Source: Arabidopsis thaliana (Eukaryota > Streptophyta > Magnoliopsida > Brassicales > Brassicaceae). Taken from it: DNA of 64,000 nucleotides. Of the stretch, positions 1 to 11,886 are shown piece after piece. The DNA lies in assembly GCF_000001735.4 (NCBI RefSeq), contig NC_003075.7:18229001-18293000 (forward strand), given 5' to 3'. The stretch's first letter is position 1; every line of letters starts with the position of its first letter. The notes below the pieces were generated by a model. That model saw nothing but the letters and a program-made list of their open reading frames with translations, was not told where the DNA came from and searched no databases. A program made the translations under genes and the position numbers.

Positions 1-636
1 GTCGATAATGATTGCTTGAAATCGATTTCTCTGATTTCTATATAACCCGTGTTTCAATATTTGCTTAATATTGGTAGTAGAGAAATGATGGTGTAATAAT
101 TCACGTATAATATTTTAAAAGCTTATCGATCTGTCTATTTATTACAATCACCAGGAATAGAGGGAGAAACAAATCAAAATTTACATAAAAGAAGTTTGAT
201 TGAGAGGTCAAGCTGGTAGATATAATACATAACAAACTATACCCAATCGGCTGCCTTCAGAGCCCAGTTCTGATCTATGCATAGCCAGAACAAATCAATA
301 GATTAATGATCCAATGTTTTTTTTTTTTTTGTCCCCAACCTTGTAATCTAAATTTGTAACTTTACATGTGTGAAAATTTAGTATTCATTAAAAAAAAAAA
401 CAATGAGAAGACTTTGTTGAGCAAGTGTGTAACAGCAAATAGACTGCTTTTAACTGAATGGTATCGTGCCCCGGTGTGTGTCGACTTCTATGCTTCAGAC
501 AGCAGTCAAAGTACAGAGCACGGCGAAATCTGATACAACAACCACAAAGTCTTACTTGCGACTCACTGATTTGATTTTCAAGTTTCAACTATATATATAG
601 CAAGAAAAAGAGACAGAGAGAGAAAGGCTTACAAGT
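1..636. other. 3' flank of the RING gene, no gene seen
   Basis: This stretch lies downstream of the minus-strand RING gene and probably holds its 3' UTR. It contains a T-run near 319-330 and an A-run near 391-400. The open frames here are short and show no recognisable protein. Confidence 0.5.
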
Positions 637-2282
637 TCATATTTTGCTGGATTTGGTCCAGAAGAAGCCTTTCTTTTTCACAGGAAGATTTTCTTTAGGG
701 GATTTATAGTTACTTCTGGACCCGAAAGAGAAGTGTCGAGCCAAGAAAGGCTTTGCTGAATAGCTTTTAGCACTCGAACTTGAGACGAGTCTAGGGCTCT
801 TGCTTGCTGCTGCTGCTGTCCTGTGGCTGTGGTCAAACATTACAAAATCATCGCAATCAAAGTCACTGTCCAAAACTCGGTTTCTGAGTCTTTTGTTGTG
901 TCTCGCTTTCAAATCCATCTCTACTTTCAACGCTTTCTCTGACAGCTTCGCTGTTTTCTTCTCACCCATTGTACATATTGGGCATGAAGGGTCGAATTTA
1001 TCAATTTCCGGCGTCATCTGCTCTAAACACTCCCCATGATAGACATGCCCACAAGCTAGAATTGCAGATACAGAGAGCTCGTTGGTCATAAAGATCTTTT
1101 GGCTGCTCCACAAGGATTTCTCCGACAAGGGTCTAGAGCAAGCACCGCAGGTATGCTGCTGATGCTTGGACATCCGGTTGCCATGATGGTCAATCTTGTC
1201 ACGTTGAAGCCCAAAACAATCATTGTCATAATTGTCATAAGACAGAGCCTTGTTGCTGCGAGAAGATGACATCATTTCAGAAAAGGCTTGTAGAGACCAA
1301 CCTTCAGATGGTCCAGACTGAGACGAATCATATCTCGTAGGAGTTCCCTGCCTCTCTTCAGTTGCTGAGCTTCTACTTAGTGAGTTCTGACCATAGATTT
1401 GACCATCTGAGACTTGCTTTGATAGACGAGGGTGCTGTGTCAGTTTAAGTGTAGATGAACTTGCAGGGTGCAAGTAGCTTTGGGACGAAAGTGGTGACGT
1501 AGGGAAAGATGATGGTTGTGAAGCTAGTGAAAGAGACAACTGTGCAGGAGATAGATATGATGGTGCTGCAGACTCTGTTGAAACATTTTCTTTCTGTAAG
1601 ATACATAAAAGATGCGAAAGAGACGTTAGGCATCGACAATATGAGAGAACTCAGCTACTGATGAAACAAGCATTACCTGTTCGAAGACTGTATTCATGGA
1701 AGAATTTCTTGGAAAAGATAGATCTGCCACAATAGAATTTGATCAAGACAGGTGAAGAAGCAAGCCAAGAATCAGAAGACAACTCTTATCATTAAACATA
1801 ACCACGTCTTTTTGCTAATCATGACTCTAGAGGGGCATTAACAGGTTCTGTGAAAAAAAAAAATCTAAAGTCCCAAGTGAGTAACACCAAGTAGCATGTG
1901 CTTCCCTCAAGTTTACAAGTTCCACTAAAAAAGCTGAGCCAGTGAAGAAAACGATTTTTAATGTTAACTATTTCCTAACAAGCTGAAATAATATACCTGA
2001 GGCAGGAGATTTTTGCAATGTCTGTGTCCGAAAACTGTCCAAAGGGGACCCTTCAGATGATACGAAAGCAGATTCAAATTTGATCTCAGAGCCATCGTTC
2101 CGACTAATACCATCAGATAACCAACTGAGAGAAGTTTCTTCACCAGCTACACGCCCTCTATTATCCCACCGGAAACTCCAAGACGGAGAATGCCTGATAT
2201 TGCTCCTCTGCAAATTCTCACCAGCTGATGAATTAGGCACCACCATTTTGTCTCGAGCAGCAACACAACACGCATTCCCCAT
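637..2282 (-). CDS. RING-H2-type zinc-finger protein with N-myristoylation signal
   Basis: Probable E3 ubiquitin ligase or ubiquitin-pathway adaptor; the RING would recruit an E2 enzyme. Three coding exons: 1997-2282, 1677-1723 and 637-1593, giving 429 aa. The start is the ATG at 2282 because the protein then begins MGNACC, a classical Gly2 myristoylation signal with Cys5/Cys6 as possible palmitoylation sites; an upstream in-frame ATG would bury it. The long Ser-rich middle looks disordered. The RING lies at about residues 260-319: CGAC, then ACGHVYHGEC, then CPIC, i.e. C-x2-C...C-x-H-x2-H-x2-C...C-x2-C. The tail is basic. Leader exons lie further upstream near 2.9-3.1 kb. Matches my memory of At4g39140. 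Ligase activity and membrane anchoring are inferred from motifs. The exon chain is firm; the substrate is unknown. Confidence 0.9.
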
Positions 2283-3130
2283 AACTAGCACCTACTAAGC
2301 ACTATGCAAAGACAGTGCTTATAAATTATTTGACGAGAGACACTTCAGTAGAACACAGGCACAACAATCCCTTTCTAGCTACAAAATTAACAAGCAAAAA
2401 AAAAACACAAAATCAATTTAAGAAATGAAGATACAGGAATTCAATCAGCATCATCAATAGCTGAGAAACCAGAAATTCAATAAGACAATCAAATCATCAT
2501 AGAGTCAGGAGATCCCCAATCAAAGACTCAGGTTGCAACACTTGCAAGCAAAAATTAGTAGAGCCCCCATGTTACTACTAATCATGGATCAAATAAGGAA
2601 ATATAGAAAAGGAATCATATCGATCTATATACTGCTGCTCACTGGAACTGCCATGACTCTCTTCACTAAGAGAATCCGTAATTAAGAAAAAAAAATCAGG
2701 AAATCAAAGAAGTAGTAATTGAAGTAACAATTAGCATCAAACAGATCCGAGATTAAGGCCGGAGAATCTGCAAAACATGTTGAGATGACCCAAAATAGAT
2801 ACAAAACCCCTAAAATCAAATCAATACCCGAAGAATAAAATTCCGAAAGAGACAAAAGGATAACAAAACAAAAAGCAAAATACTAGATGCTAAGAGAGTC
2901 ACGAACATCGAACCTGCTCCCAGAACTTCCAAAACGTCGCCGGAGAAGAGGAAGATGATAGTTTCACAGAGAGAGAGCGATGGATGGGTCTGTTAGAGTG
3001 AGAAAGGGAGAAAAATGAAACGAGAGCACTGCTTTGTTCCTTCCTCCTTTAGAGAGAGAGAGAGAGAGCGAAGAGAGGGAAAGAGACGAATACAAGTCTT
3101 TTCTGACGGTTTACTTCACGCCGTCAGGTT
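2283..3130 (-). promoter_or_regulatory. Leader intron(s) and promoter of the RING gene
   Basis: No coding frame fits here. An AG acceptor lies just upstream of the start codon, and the GA/CT-rich tract at about 3050-3070 looks like a plant core-promoter Y patch read on the minus strand. A leader intron between the two is inferred. Confidence 0.45.
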
Positions 3131-4650
3131 CCGGTAGGTGTGTGTACTGTGACTGTCTGTTGTGATCAGAGCTCTAAAACCGTACCAAATAACAAAATCA
3201 AATCAAACCGAATTGAACAGATACTGGTTATTTCGATTTTTTTATATAGATTTTCATCAATCATGCAAAGTGAAATAGTCATATACATAGATAATAACTT
3301 CTCAAATTCATCAATCATGCAAAGTAAACCCACTACGTCCGGGTTTATGTATTACTATTTACAAATTGTTTTATATAATGTCTGTTCATATAAAATAAAG
3401 TTGAATTCATCGGTTTTGAAACATAAATATGATTTGTAATTGTTTTTGAAAAGTCCAACTATATTAGTTCATCTGAAAAATGAATGTGTTTGAGTTATTT
3501 TTTATTGTTGTTCTAGATTCTCAGTTTTTTTTTTTAATTTATATATTCTTATCTTTTTGTTTTATTTTAAATTGTGAGACGGTAAAATTTTAGAAAATTT
3601 ATTTCTTACACTAAAAATATAACATGTCTTTATTAACCATGTTTCTGCATATTCAATCTAATCATATTCAACTTGATGTTCTTAGAAAGTTTAGTTAAGT
3701 TCTTATCATAATCTTATATCTTAAGTATTAGTTATAAGGATAGCTCCTCAAACATCTTTCAAATTACTTGTTTTCTTAACATAAATCTCGAAAAGCTTAG
3801 ATATATTTAATCTGCATATTCATTTAGTTTCTTTCATAATAATCGTCTAATTTTTAGGCAAAAAATATGTGTAACATGTTTGGATTTTATGATCACTTTA
3901 GCTACTTAAGTGGATCTCAAAATTAAAGAGGATACATTGAATTAAAAAAATGTAGAATGAGTGATGGTTCAAGTTCTGATTAATTATATCCTCCTGTTTT
4001 AGTTGTTATGTTGAATTAATTACTAATTATGTATTCTTATCTTATGAAGTTTAGGTGACAAGCTTTCATGTGCTAATGTGTCAAGGGAAAGAATTAGCCT
4101 ATATGAAAGATTTAAAAGAAAATCAAAGAACAGTTTTGCCATGATCGAACCAAGATAAGCCGGTTTGTGTAAAATAACCCAAGATAAGCCGGTTTAGATG
4201 TGACGCCGTTAGAGTTAGCGGAGTTATAGTGACTTTACGGTGAGTAGTGCCACGTCACGTTAAAGGACAAAAAGAGAGGGAGAACGAATAATTAACCGGC
4301 AACTTTCCGCAGTGACGTCGTTAGATGGGGCCGTTTAGAAATTAAAAAATTAGATTCCAGTTTTATAAATTAACAATAATAGAGGGACCAATTTATAAAA
4401 TCCCCCGTCCCTGTCTATTACTATATCTTACCGGATACGCAACCTGGAGCTTTGTGAAGCCAACACGGAAGAAAAAGATCCAACGAAAACGAAGAAGGGA
4501 ATATAAAGACGAAACCATCACTTCCCATAACAATATTTATTTAGTGTTGAATATAAATACGAATAAAACAATATTAATCGTTACAATACATTCAAGAATT
4601 CTCACAAAACCTGATTGTTCTGTTTCGAACCGATAGATTCGAACCTTGGT
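3131..4650. other. AT-rich intergenic DNA with a 17-bp direct repeat
   Basis: No gene is visible. A 17-bp word containing AAGATAAGCCGGTTT occurs at 4150-4166 and again at 4179-4195. A shorter word, ATCAATCATGCAAAGT, occurs twice near 3256 and 3310. The right end is the 3' flank of the DnaJ gene. Confidence 0.5.
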
Positions 4651-6740
4651 TTAAGTTGCCGGCTTCGAGGAATCTCCGGTGTGGACTTTCACTCCTGTTT
4701 CTTCTTCATGACGCAAGCTGTTTTCTCTAGAATACGCTTTCTTAGAACCCTGTAAAATGTTTAGCTGAGTTTCAGTATGTTATGTTAGAGAGCCAAGACT
4801 TTATTTTTGTAATATGACTCACCTGGAAAACGTTACCCAGCTTCCTCAATCCTCTAGCTCTAGCTCGAAGAACATCCTTTGAAACACTTGGATCTTTAAG
4901 CACCTGAGAACAAACAAAAGAGATGACAAGATCGTTACTATTACAGTGAGATTATAGTGGATGTAATAAACTAATAATATAGGATCATTAATGTCTGACA
5001 CAAATCATGGTGTATCTTACCGCTTGGCAGACACGAGATAAGGTTGATTCGATGTCAACAACATTTATTTGCCAAAGGGATTGAAGCATTGCATCCTTTT
5101 TAGCTTCAATGGCTTTCTGAATATTCTCTTCTTTGTTCTCTCCCTGATTCAGCTTGCTCACTTCATCCTGCAACAGAAGTAAGTTGACCGCACCTACGCG
5201 AAAAGAAAAAAAAAGATTTCCGTTTGATCCTCCGTTGTTGGAAATCAAAAGCAGACCCCAAATTCAACTTAAACATTGTTTTTTCTTTAGCTTTTACCAG
5301 AAGCAGCCATCACTTGAGATTTTACTTGGTGGCCTTTGTCACGAACCCATTCGGCTAAAAACGGTACTTTCATGAAACGTTTATCCTTTCCGAGTTCTTT
5401 AGCAGCTTTTCTAGTGTAAATGTAACCAACTGTGTGAAGCATTGCCTCACCAAAACCTGACAGTAACACGGATACAACCAAAAGTCAGTTTATTTGGTTT
5501 GTCAGGTTACCAAAGTTTGTGCCTTTCATTTACTTGAGGAGAAAAAAGGCAAACTTGATACAGCAACTGAGAAAGAATTGAATACCAGCTGTTGAAAGCC
5601 GTTTTGCCTCTGCGGTGGCCCAATTTACAAATTCATCGGTTTGTCCTTCCACGAATGGTTCAAGTTTGATTTTCAGTGTAGTGACGAGCTTGTCTACTCT
5701 GTCCTTTTGTATCGCCTGCAAAAAAAATCCCAAGAAAACATAGAGAAATATAAACATTAAGGCATAAGAAAACAGTAAACAGAGAGGGAAAACAACCTAC
5801 TTTGATCTTTTCCTGAAGCATCTGTTTTCTAATCTCAGGCTCATACGATTCTAATTCAGCATCGATTGAGGCTGCTGAAGCAAGGGCAAGTTGCCCAACG
5901 TAATCCTCAAAGAGCTCGCTACCAAAGAGCATACCAAACACAGCTGCAGGATCAACCATTGCATCCCTGCAAGAAAATGGAAGTGAAATTAACATACTAT
6001 AGCAATTATACCAATCACATTCTCAAATGACATATAAACATCACAGAAGTTATCTCTAGGCTTTTTATGTGGGGAAAACCGAAAATCTTCAAATGTAGAA
6101 TGAATCATGAGGAATGAAAGTGTGAAAACTTACTGTTGAACCCCTTCTTTTCCATATTTGTCATAAGCTGTACGCTTCTCCGGATCGCCTAGAACTTGAT
6201 AAGCTTCACCTAGTATCTTCATTCACACAACACCAATTTATAGGTTAGAGTGATCCAGAATATCATCCAATCAAACACTCCTTGAAAACCCTTGTGAAAG
6301 TCGTTAAGCAAACTAATAAACATAGCAATAGAGATGATTCTATATTTTAAGGTGAAAGGAAAAAATCACCTGAAAGTTTTTAGCAGCTTGAGGATCACCA
6401 GGGTTCTTGTCTGGATGAACTTGCCTTGCCTGCAGAAAAAATGAGAGCCCTAAAATGATCAACCAAAATTGATCTTACAATCAAAACCTAAAAAGCTACC
6501 AAATTTGGAAACACAACAAGTTTCTTATCAATCCATTATCTGATTCTTAGCATCATAATCAAATCTACGAATTTAAAAGCTTATGCTTGGAGTCTGACAA
6601 TCTACCTGAAACTCATAGAGATGGAAATCTGACGATAAAACATAAAGACTTACTTGAACATAATAAGCTTTCTTAATCTCAGCACCAGAGGCGTCAATCT
6701 TGACGCCTAATATGTCGTAGTACTCACTCTCCTTCACCAT
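4651..6740 (-). CDS. DnaJ (Hsp40) protein with DnaJ-X domain
   Basis: Co-chaperone that stimulates Hsp70 ATPase through its J domain. Nine coding exons: 6654-6740, 6370-6429, 6134-6216, 5801-5966, 5586-5715, 5298-5456, 5021-5193, 4823-4903 and 4651-4749, giving 345 aa. The J domain fills residues 1 to about 70, starting [13 protein letters not shown], with the Hsp70-contacting HPD motif at residues 34-36. There is no Gly/Phe region with Cys-rich repeats, so this is not a type I DnaJ. The rest matches the plant/fungal DnaJ-X family (Caj1-like): helical, charged, with an acidic-to-basic tail. A leader intron appears to end just before the ATG (acceptor in TTTGTAG). Matches my memory of At4g39150. 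Divergent with the SANT gene next door. Confidence 0.92.
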
Positions 6741-7827
6741 AGCTCAACTCTACAAATAGACGCAAAAAAAATGTTAGACCCCTCGAGCTCCCTAATAAAA
6801 ACCATTAATACAGGAATAAAAAAAACAAACCTTGAGGAAATGCGAAACAAACGAAATCAGAGGAGACAGAAGGGAAATGGTAAAAGTTGATTACAGATCT
6901 TAGGAAATTTTGAGGAATTAGGAATTGTAAATCAAATTAGAACAACTTTGCATATGAAAAAAAAAACAACTCAAAATCTAAAATTCATAATCTGGAAGCT
7001 ATAGATTCATACAGAGACTTACTGCTGTTCGCGAAGCACAAAAACTAAGGATTTCAGATTTGGTGAGTGGTGGAGAGAATAAAATTATTAATTTAAACTT
7101 GTTGCTTTCCATTGGAAGAGAGATTACTGAGTCAGCCACGTTTTACTACGGGTGGATTTGGGCTTTTAAATCCAAAAAGTCATTTATAAATTGGGCTCTC
7201 TCATATAAAGCATAATTTCATTAAGCCCGTTAGGCCCACGATGGATGTAAAGCATTTAAGAGGTTGTGATGTGGGGTGTGAGAGAATCGAACCCTAGTGC
7301 AAGGTCAAAACCAAACTCGTAGACAAAATAATAGACCACTAGCCTGCACGATCTGCTTCATTAACTTTGTAAATTTATTTTGATTTATCAATGCGATAAT
7401 AGACGCAGATTTTTTCCGGCCAATCTTCTCCTCCGAGTAGCTAAACCCTAGCGACGGCGGCAACAATGGTCTAGATTCAACGTATCGTTTCGTGGTTTAT
7501 CGGGTATTTCTAGTTTCCAATTCTCCTCATCAAAGTTTCAGTTTTTAATCACCGTTGATTTTTCTATTCAATGGTACTTGAATTTTCTCTGGAATGATAT
7601 TCAATTGTTCTGTTTTGATTGCCTGATTGATTACAGTATTCTCCTTTTTTTTTTCTTTTCCTTTTCTGTGAATTTATGAGTTTATGGATATACTAATATA
7701 CATATATATCTTGAGATCTGCCATTGGTCTTGTTTTTGGCCTAGTATAATGGTTTGACAAAAGCTCCTTCTATCTTGTATTGAAGGTGACACTTTGGTGA
7801 GAGGGAGAGTATTTGTGAAAGAAATCA
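6741..7827. promoter_or_regulatory. Divergent promoter with site II motifs and a telo box
   Basis: Shared upstream region of the DnaJ gene (minus) and the SANT gene (plus). Site II elements TGGGCT occur at 7159-7164 and 7192-7197, and GGCCCA (TGGGCC on the minus strand) at 7233-7238. A telo box AAACCCTA lies at 7443-7450. These pairs are known in plants from genes tied to growth and translation (TCP binding). A two-codon upstream ORF, ATG-GTC-TAG, starts at 7465; whether it stays in the mature leader depends on a likely leader intron from about 7503 to 7786. Confidence 0.6.
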
Positions 7828-10744
7828 ATGGATTTAGATTTTGATGATCAACCCTCGGATCATGCTGCACCAGCAGGTAATTGGGGTTTTCTTTTGTCCA
7901 CTTTCATTAGTTTCATGGCTTTTTGTTTGATGTGGCTGAAACTTATGAATTTGGATTTAATAGTTAGGGCTGGTGCAAGGTTTAAACCAAAAGGCAGACC
8001 ACAACCCAAGAAGAAGCAAGTCTCTCTTTCCACAACCCAAACAACACTCTCCCCTGATGTTGCCCAGGAAAAACTCTCAACACAAAGTGAAGATCTCGTC
8101 CCTCTAGACGGATCATCGGAGATTCCCAGCAGTTTTGTTTCTTCCCTCAACCAACTTGTTTATTATTATATGTTGTTCTGAAGTTGGCAGTGTTTTAAGA
8201 TGTGGATTCTTTCTATTTGCAGATGCTTTACCTTCTGAGACTAATGTGCCGGATAGTGGAAGTATTAACAAATCTACCATTGGAACATTATCAGAAGAGG
8301 TAAAAGTGTTCTATGTCTACCTTTTGAATTGCTTTTTAGTTGTATGTTACATGTCTTTGAAAAACGTTTTTGTTTCCTACAGAATGAAGATGCATTCCCA
8401 AGAGGGGTTCATTGGTCTGTGAAACCATCTATTCTTCGTGCTTGTAATAACGTGAATTTGGTGGGAAATAGACGTGATGATGGCATAGAGGCGACGACTT
8501 CATTTCCTGATGATCCTAGAACACAAGATTCTGCAATATTTGGAGATTATGTTACTCCTGAAACCGGGGTATTGTGAATTCTATCTCTAACACCATGTAT
8601 CACTTGTTTTACTGCACATTTTGAACTGATTAGTAAGTCTTGATATTGTTACAGGCAGACGAGGGTCGTGTGGACATGGAAACTCTTGATATTGTACAGG
8701 AGGAAGGCACCACCAGTTCATATGGTAATTTTAAACTCTGAATGTTGATATTTCATATGATTTAGTTCTGTGAAAGGTTGATAATGATATAGCTGTTTCT
8801 GTGTAGTGCAACATACTGGAAAGTTGCAACCAAAACCTAGATTACTCGAGACTGTGGTTGAAGAACCTGAGCCTCATTACTCCGCTGGTGATACTGGTTA
8901 TTTTCCAATGGGTACGAACGAGTCTGAGTTTATGGCCAATGTGGAATCAAGAAACGGTTTCAGTACTTATGAAGATCTTCAAGAAGAAGAACTTAATATT
9001 CCTGAAGCCCCCAGAGAAACGGTAAGATTGGCAAATTGGGTTGCTTTTTTGAGGTCATCGTTTAAAGTTAGCAAATTTGTTAATAGGTTTTGCTTGTAAT
9101 TTTTTAATCAGGTTGGTGAGATGGAGGCGCAAAATGCTTCTGGCGGATGGGAACAAGAAGAACAGGGTGTATCGCCTTGCATTAACAATACAGTTACAGG
9201 AGAAGAAGAAAATTGTATGGGGAATACAGTAGAAGAACAGTCTAAAAGAGAAAGCAAAACTGGAAAATCGAAGCGAGCTACTTCTCGAAAGCGGAAAAAG
9301 ACAAGTGAAGAACCAAATAAGTCTAGCGAAAAAACAGAGCAGAAGAAGTTCAAGCATTCAAGTCGTCGACAAAAAAGAACACGTAACTAACTAACTAAAT
9401 AACTGATATTGTCATCTAGACTATGATCAACTATTTTCTGCATATTGATTCATGTTTATTCCCTGTCCTAGTGGAGAAGGAATTGCTTGAAACCCCGGAT
9501 CATGAAATCAGATCTCTGCCTCTTAGAGATATGCTTCGCCTTGTCGAATATAAAGAATGGATGCAGGTAAGAACACTATTCATCTGACCTCAACATGTTC
9601 TTTGGAAATTTAGCTGGATCCTAACTGTTCCTTGATGTTAATTATTATACAGAAAAAGGAAGCAAAGGGAGCTGGTGTGCAACCTAGCCAAGAAAGGTAT
9701 TTTCATTAGAAAAAAAATTGAAAGTGCGAGATGATAAAAGCAGATTGTTTTCTTTTTTCGACTTATGGGAGTGTGTTGTTATGTGCAGTAATAATATGAA
9801 CGGATCAGGGAGCCAGTATCATTCTCAAGGTTTTGACGAAGAAGATGAATTTGGTGACTTTGGTATAGAGTCGAGCGAATATCAAGAAAATAATGTAGTT
9901 AAACCGGATTCACCGGTTAACTATCAAACCTACATGAACAAGACTTCAAGAACTCGATGGTCAAAGGAAGATACAGAACTCTTCTATGAGGTAAACTTGA
10001 CAGCCTCTGATTCTTAAAAGACGGGTTTTACTGTTTCGGACCATTGTCACAAGTCTACTTAAGATAGAAATGAAACTCTAGGAGACAATAAATCACCTTT
10101 GTTGGTAAGTATTTATAGATCGGATTGCCTTTTTTTATTTTCGTAGGGTATTCAAGAGTTTGGGAGCAATCTCTCGATGATACAACAGCTGTTTCCTGAG
10201 AGAACGCGTGAACAGATGAAGCTCAAATTCAAATTGGAGGAACGCCGAAATCCATTGAAGCTTAATGATGCATTATCAAGTCGCTCAAAACGTGAGAGAA
10301 ATCCGTTCACTCTCTCTCGCTCTTTTCTCTGTATATAGAAACCTGAAAGTTTTGTTGTTTTTGCAGATTTTACTCATTTCAAGAACGTGATTAAGAAGCT
10401 TCAACAAGAAGCCGCGGCTGCAAAAGAAGGCGAAGAAGAAGAAGAAGCTGGAGCAGAAGCAGAGACAACTGATGTTCCCGAGAATGTAGAATCCCCCAAC
10501 TTTTTGTTTGCGCCATAATCTGTTAGTTTTGTTAAAAAGTTAACAAAACATTAAAACGCTGTCGTTTTTCTATATGTAGGAGGAGCCTGAGAAGTCTGAG
10601 GAGACGGAGCGAGCCAGTGATGGAGTAGCAGCTGGAGTTAAGGAATCGGACGGTGGGGATGTTGAGAATGGCGTGAGATCGGACGGTGGAGATGAATGCG
10701 ACGATGATGAAGATTTTTGGAATTCTTATAAGAGTGACATGTAA
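7828..10744 (+). CDS. TFIIIB B'' (BDP1)-like SANT/Myb protein
   Basis: Likely nuclear subunit of the RNA polymerase III initiation factor TFIIIB, needed for tRNA and 5S transcription. Thirteen exons: 7828-7876, 7964-8131, 8223-8299, 8383-8568, 8655-8724, 8807-9021, 9112-9382, 9472-9566, 9653-9696, 9789-9990, 10147-10291, 10367-10485 and 10580-10744, giving 601 aa. The extended SANT domain is at about residues 447-510: it begins SRTRWSKEDTELFYEGI and has the Bdp1-type FPERTREQMKLKFKLEE helix. The N-terminal half is low-complexity and acidic, with a Lys/Arg-rich stretch (exon 7), and the tail is Glu/Asp-rich. The exon 2 donor (GTTTTG) is weak but keeps frame. Matches my memory of At4g39160. The BDP1 role is inferred from the SANT type. 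Confidence 0.85.
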
Positions 10745-11886
10745 ACTATAGTCTTTTTCTTCGTGATTGAGATGAAAATATACGATGTTAGTAATAAATT
10801 TGCTAATTATTCACGTTTAATCGTTTTGAATATAAAATTGCTAAAAACAATGATTCAAATGTAAGTATTAACTAGGGAATTGTTTTCTAATTGGTGAAAA
10901 TAATTGAAAAGGGAATAAATAATTTCCGACAGCAAATGGCCAATGACTGTTGACTCATCGTTTACCGCTCCGTTTTGTCGGCGAAATTCTCATCGATCTT
11001 TTTTTTAATTCCTTTTTAACTTTTTCTCTGATTCTGACGTTACACAGAGCCAACCTATACCTATCTTAGATCCGTTAAATTTTAACCTACGGTCGTTAGC
11101 GACCGTCAGATCTTCGTCGGCTGTTGACAAAAAGCGAATCTCTTGTATTATTACTTTTCACTTCATACTACTTTTTATAAATTTCTAGTTACGTCCCAAT
11201 CTCATGCATATTTATTAATTTCAGGCCATTTATGAGATTTTATTACAGAAGTTACCTCGATTTCTACATTAAATGCACAACCACGATTCCTTGTGCCAAA
11301 TCTCTGGTTGTTGTTGACTTGTTGTTGGTGTTTCAAATTGATGTTTTGTGCTTATACAAGTATCTGCAAAAGGCATGCAAAATTAGCTATGAACACTTTT
11401 GTAATCTTTACGAACAGTAAAACAAGACCATAACTGAAATCAGGAAAAACAATTATTTAATCAAAATTGTTTTAATTTTGATTGATATTAAAAAGAATTA
11501 AGTTTGGCGAAATTTGAAGTAAGAGATCTGAAGGAATAATAGTGTGGGGTTCACAATAGAAAAAGAGTGTAAATAATAGGACTGTCATTAAATAAGGAGT
11601 AAATAAAATTTTGTTGGGAAAATTAGATACAAATATCAGAGGAAATAAATCTAAGAAAAAAGAAAGAGTCCAGAGTTTGCTCCACTTTTACCTTTGAAAT
11701 TTTGTTTCCTTTTTAATTTTTGCGAAATTTCAGGAGTGTTTCTGGTTAATGTGAGAAAGTAGATTCGCAAGAAACCAAAATTAAAAAAGTGAGCGATTCG
11801 TGTTCGATTGATTTTGTGGATGATCCATTATCTTTCTCCAATATTTTTGATTTGAGCGAGAGTTTTGCTTCATTCGGAATCTTAAG
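10745..11886. other. Intergenic DNA and leader of the Sec14-like gene
   Basis: AT-rich, with no recognisable gene. The right part (about 11640-11886) is probably promoter and 5' leader of the next gene. Confidence 0.5.
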
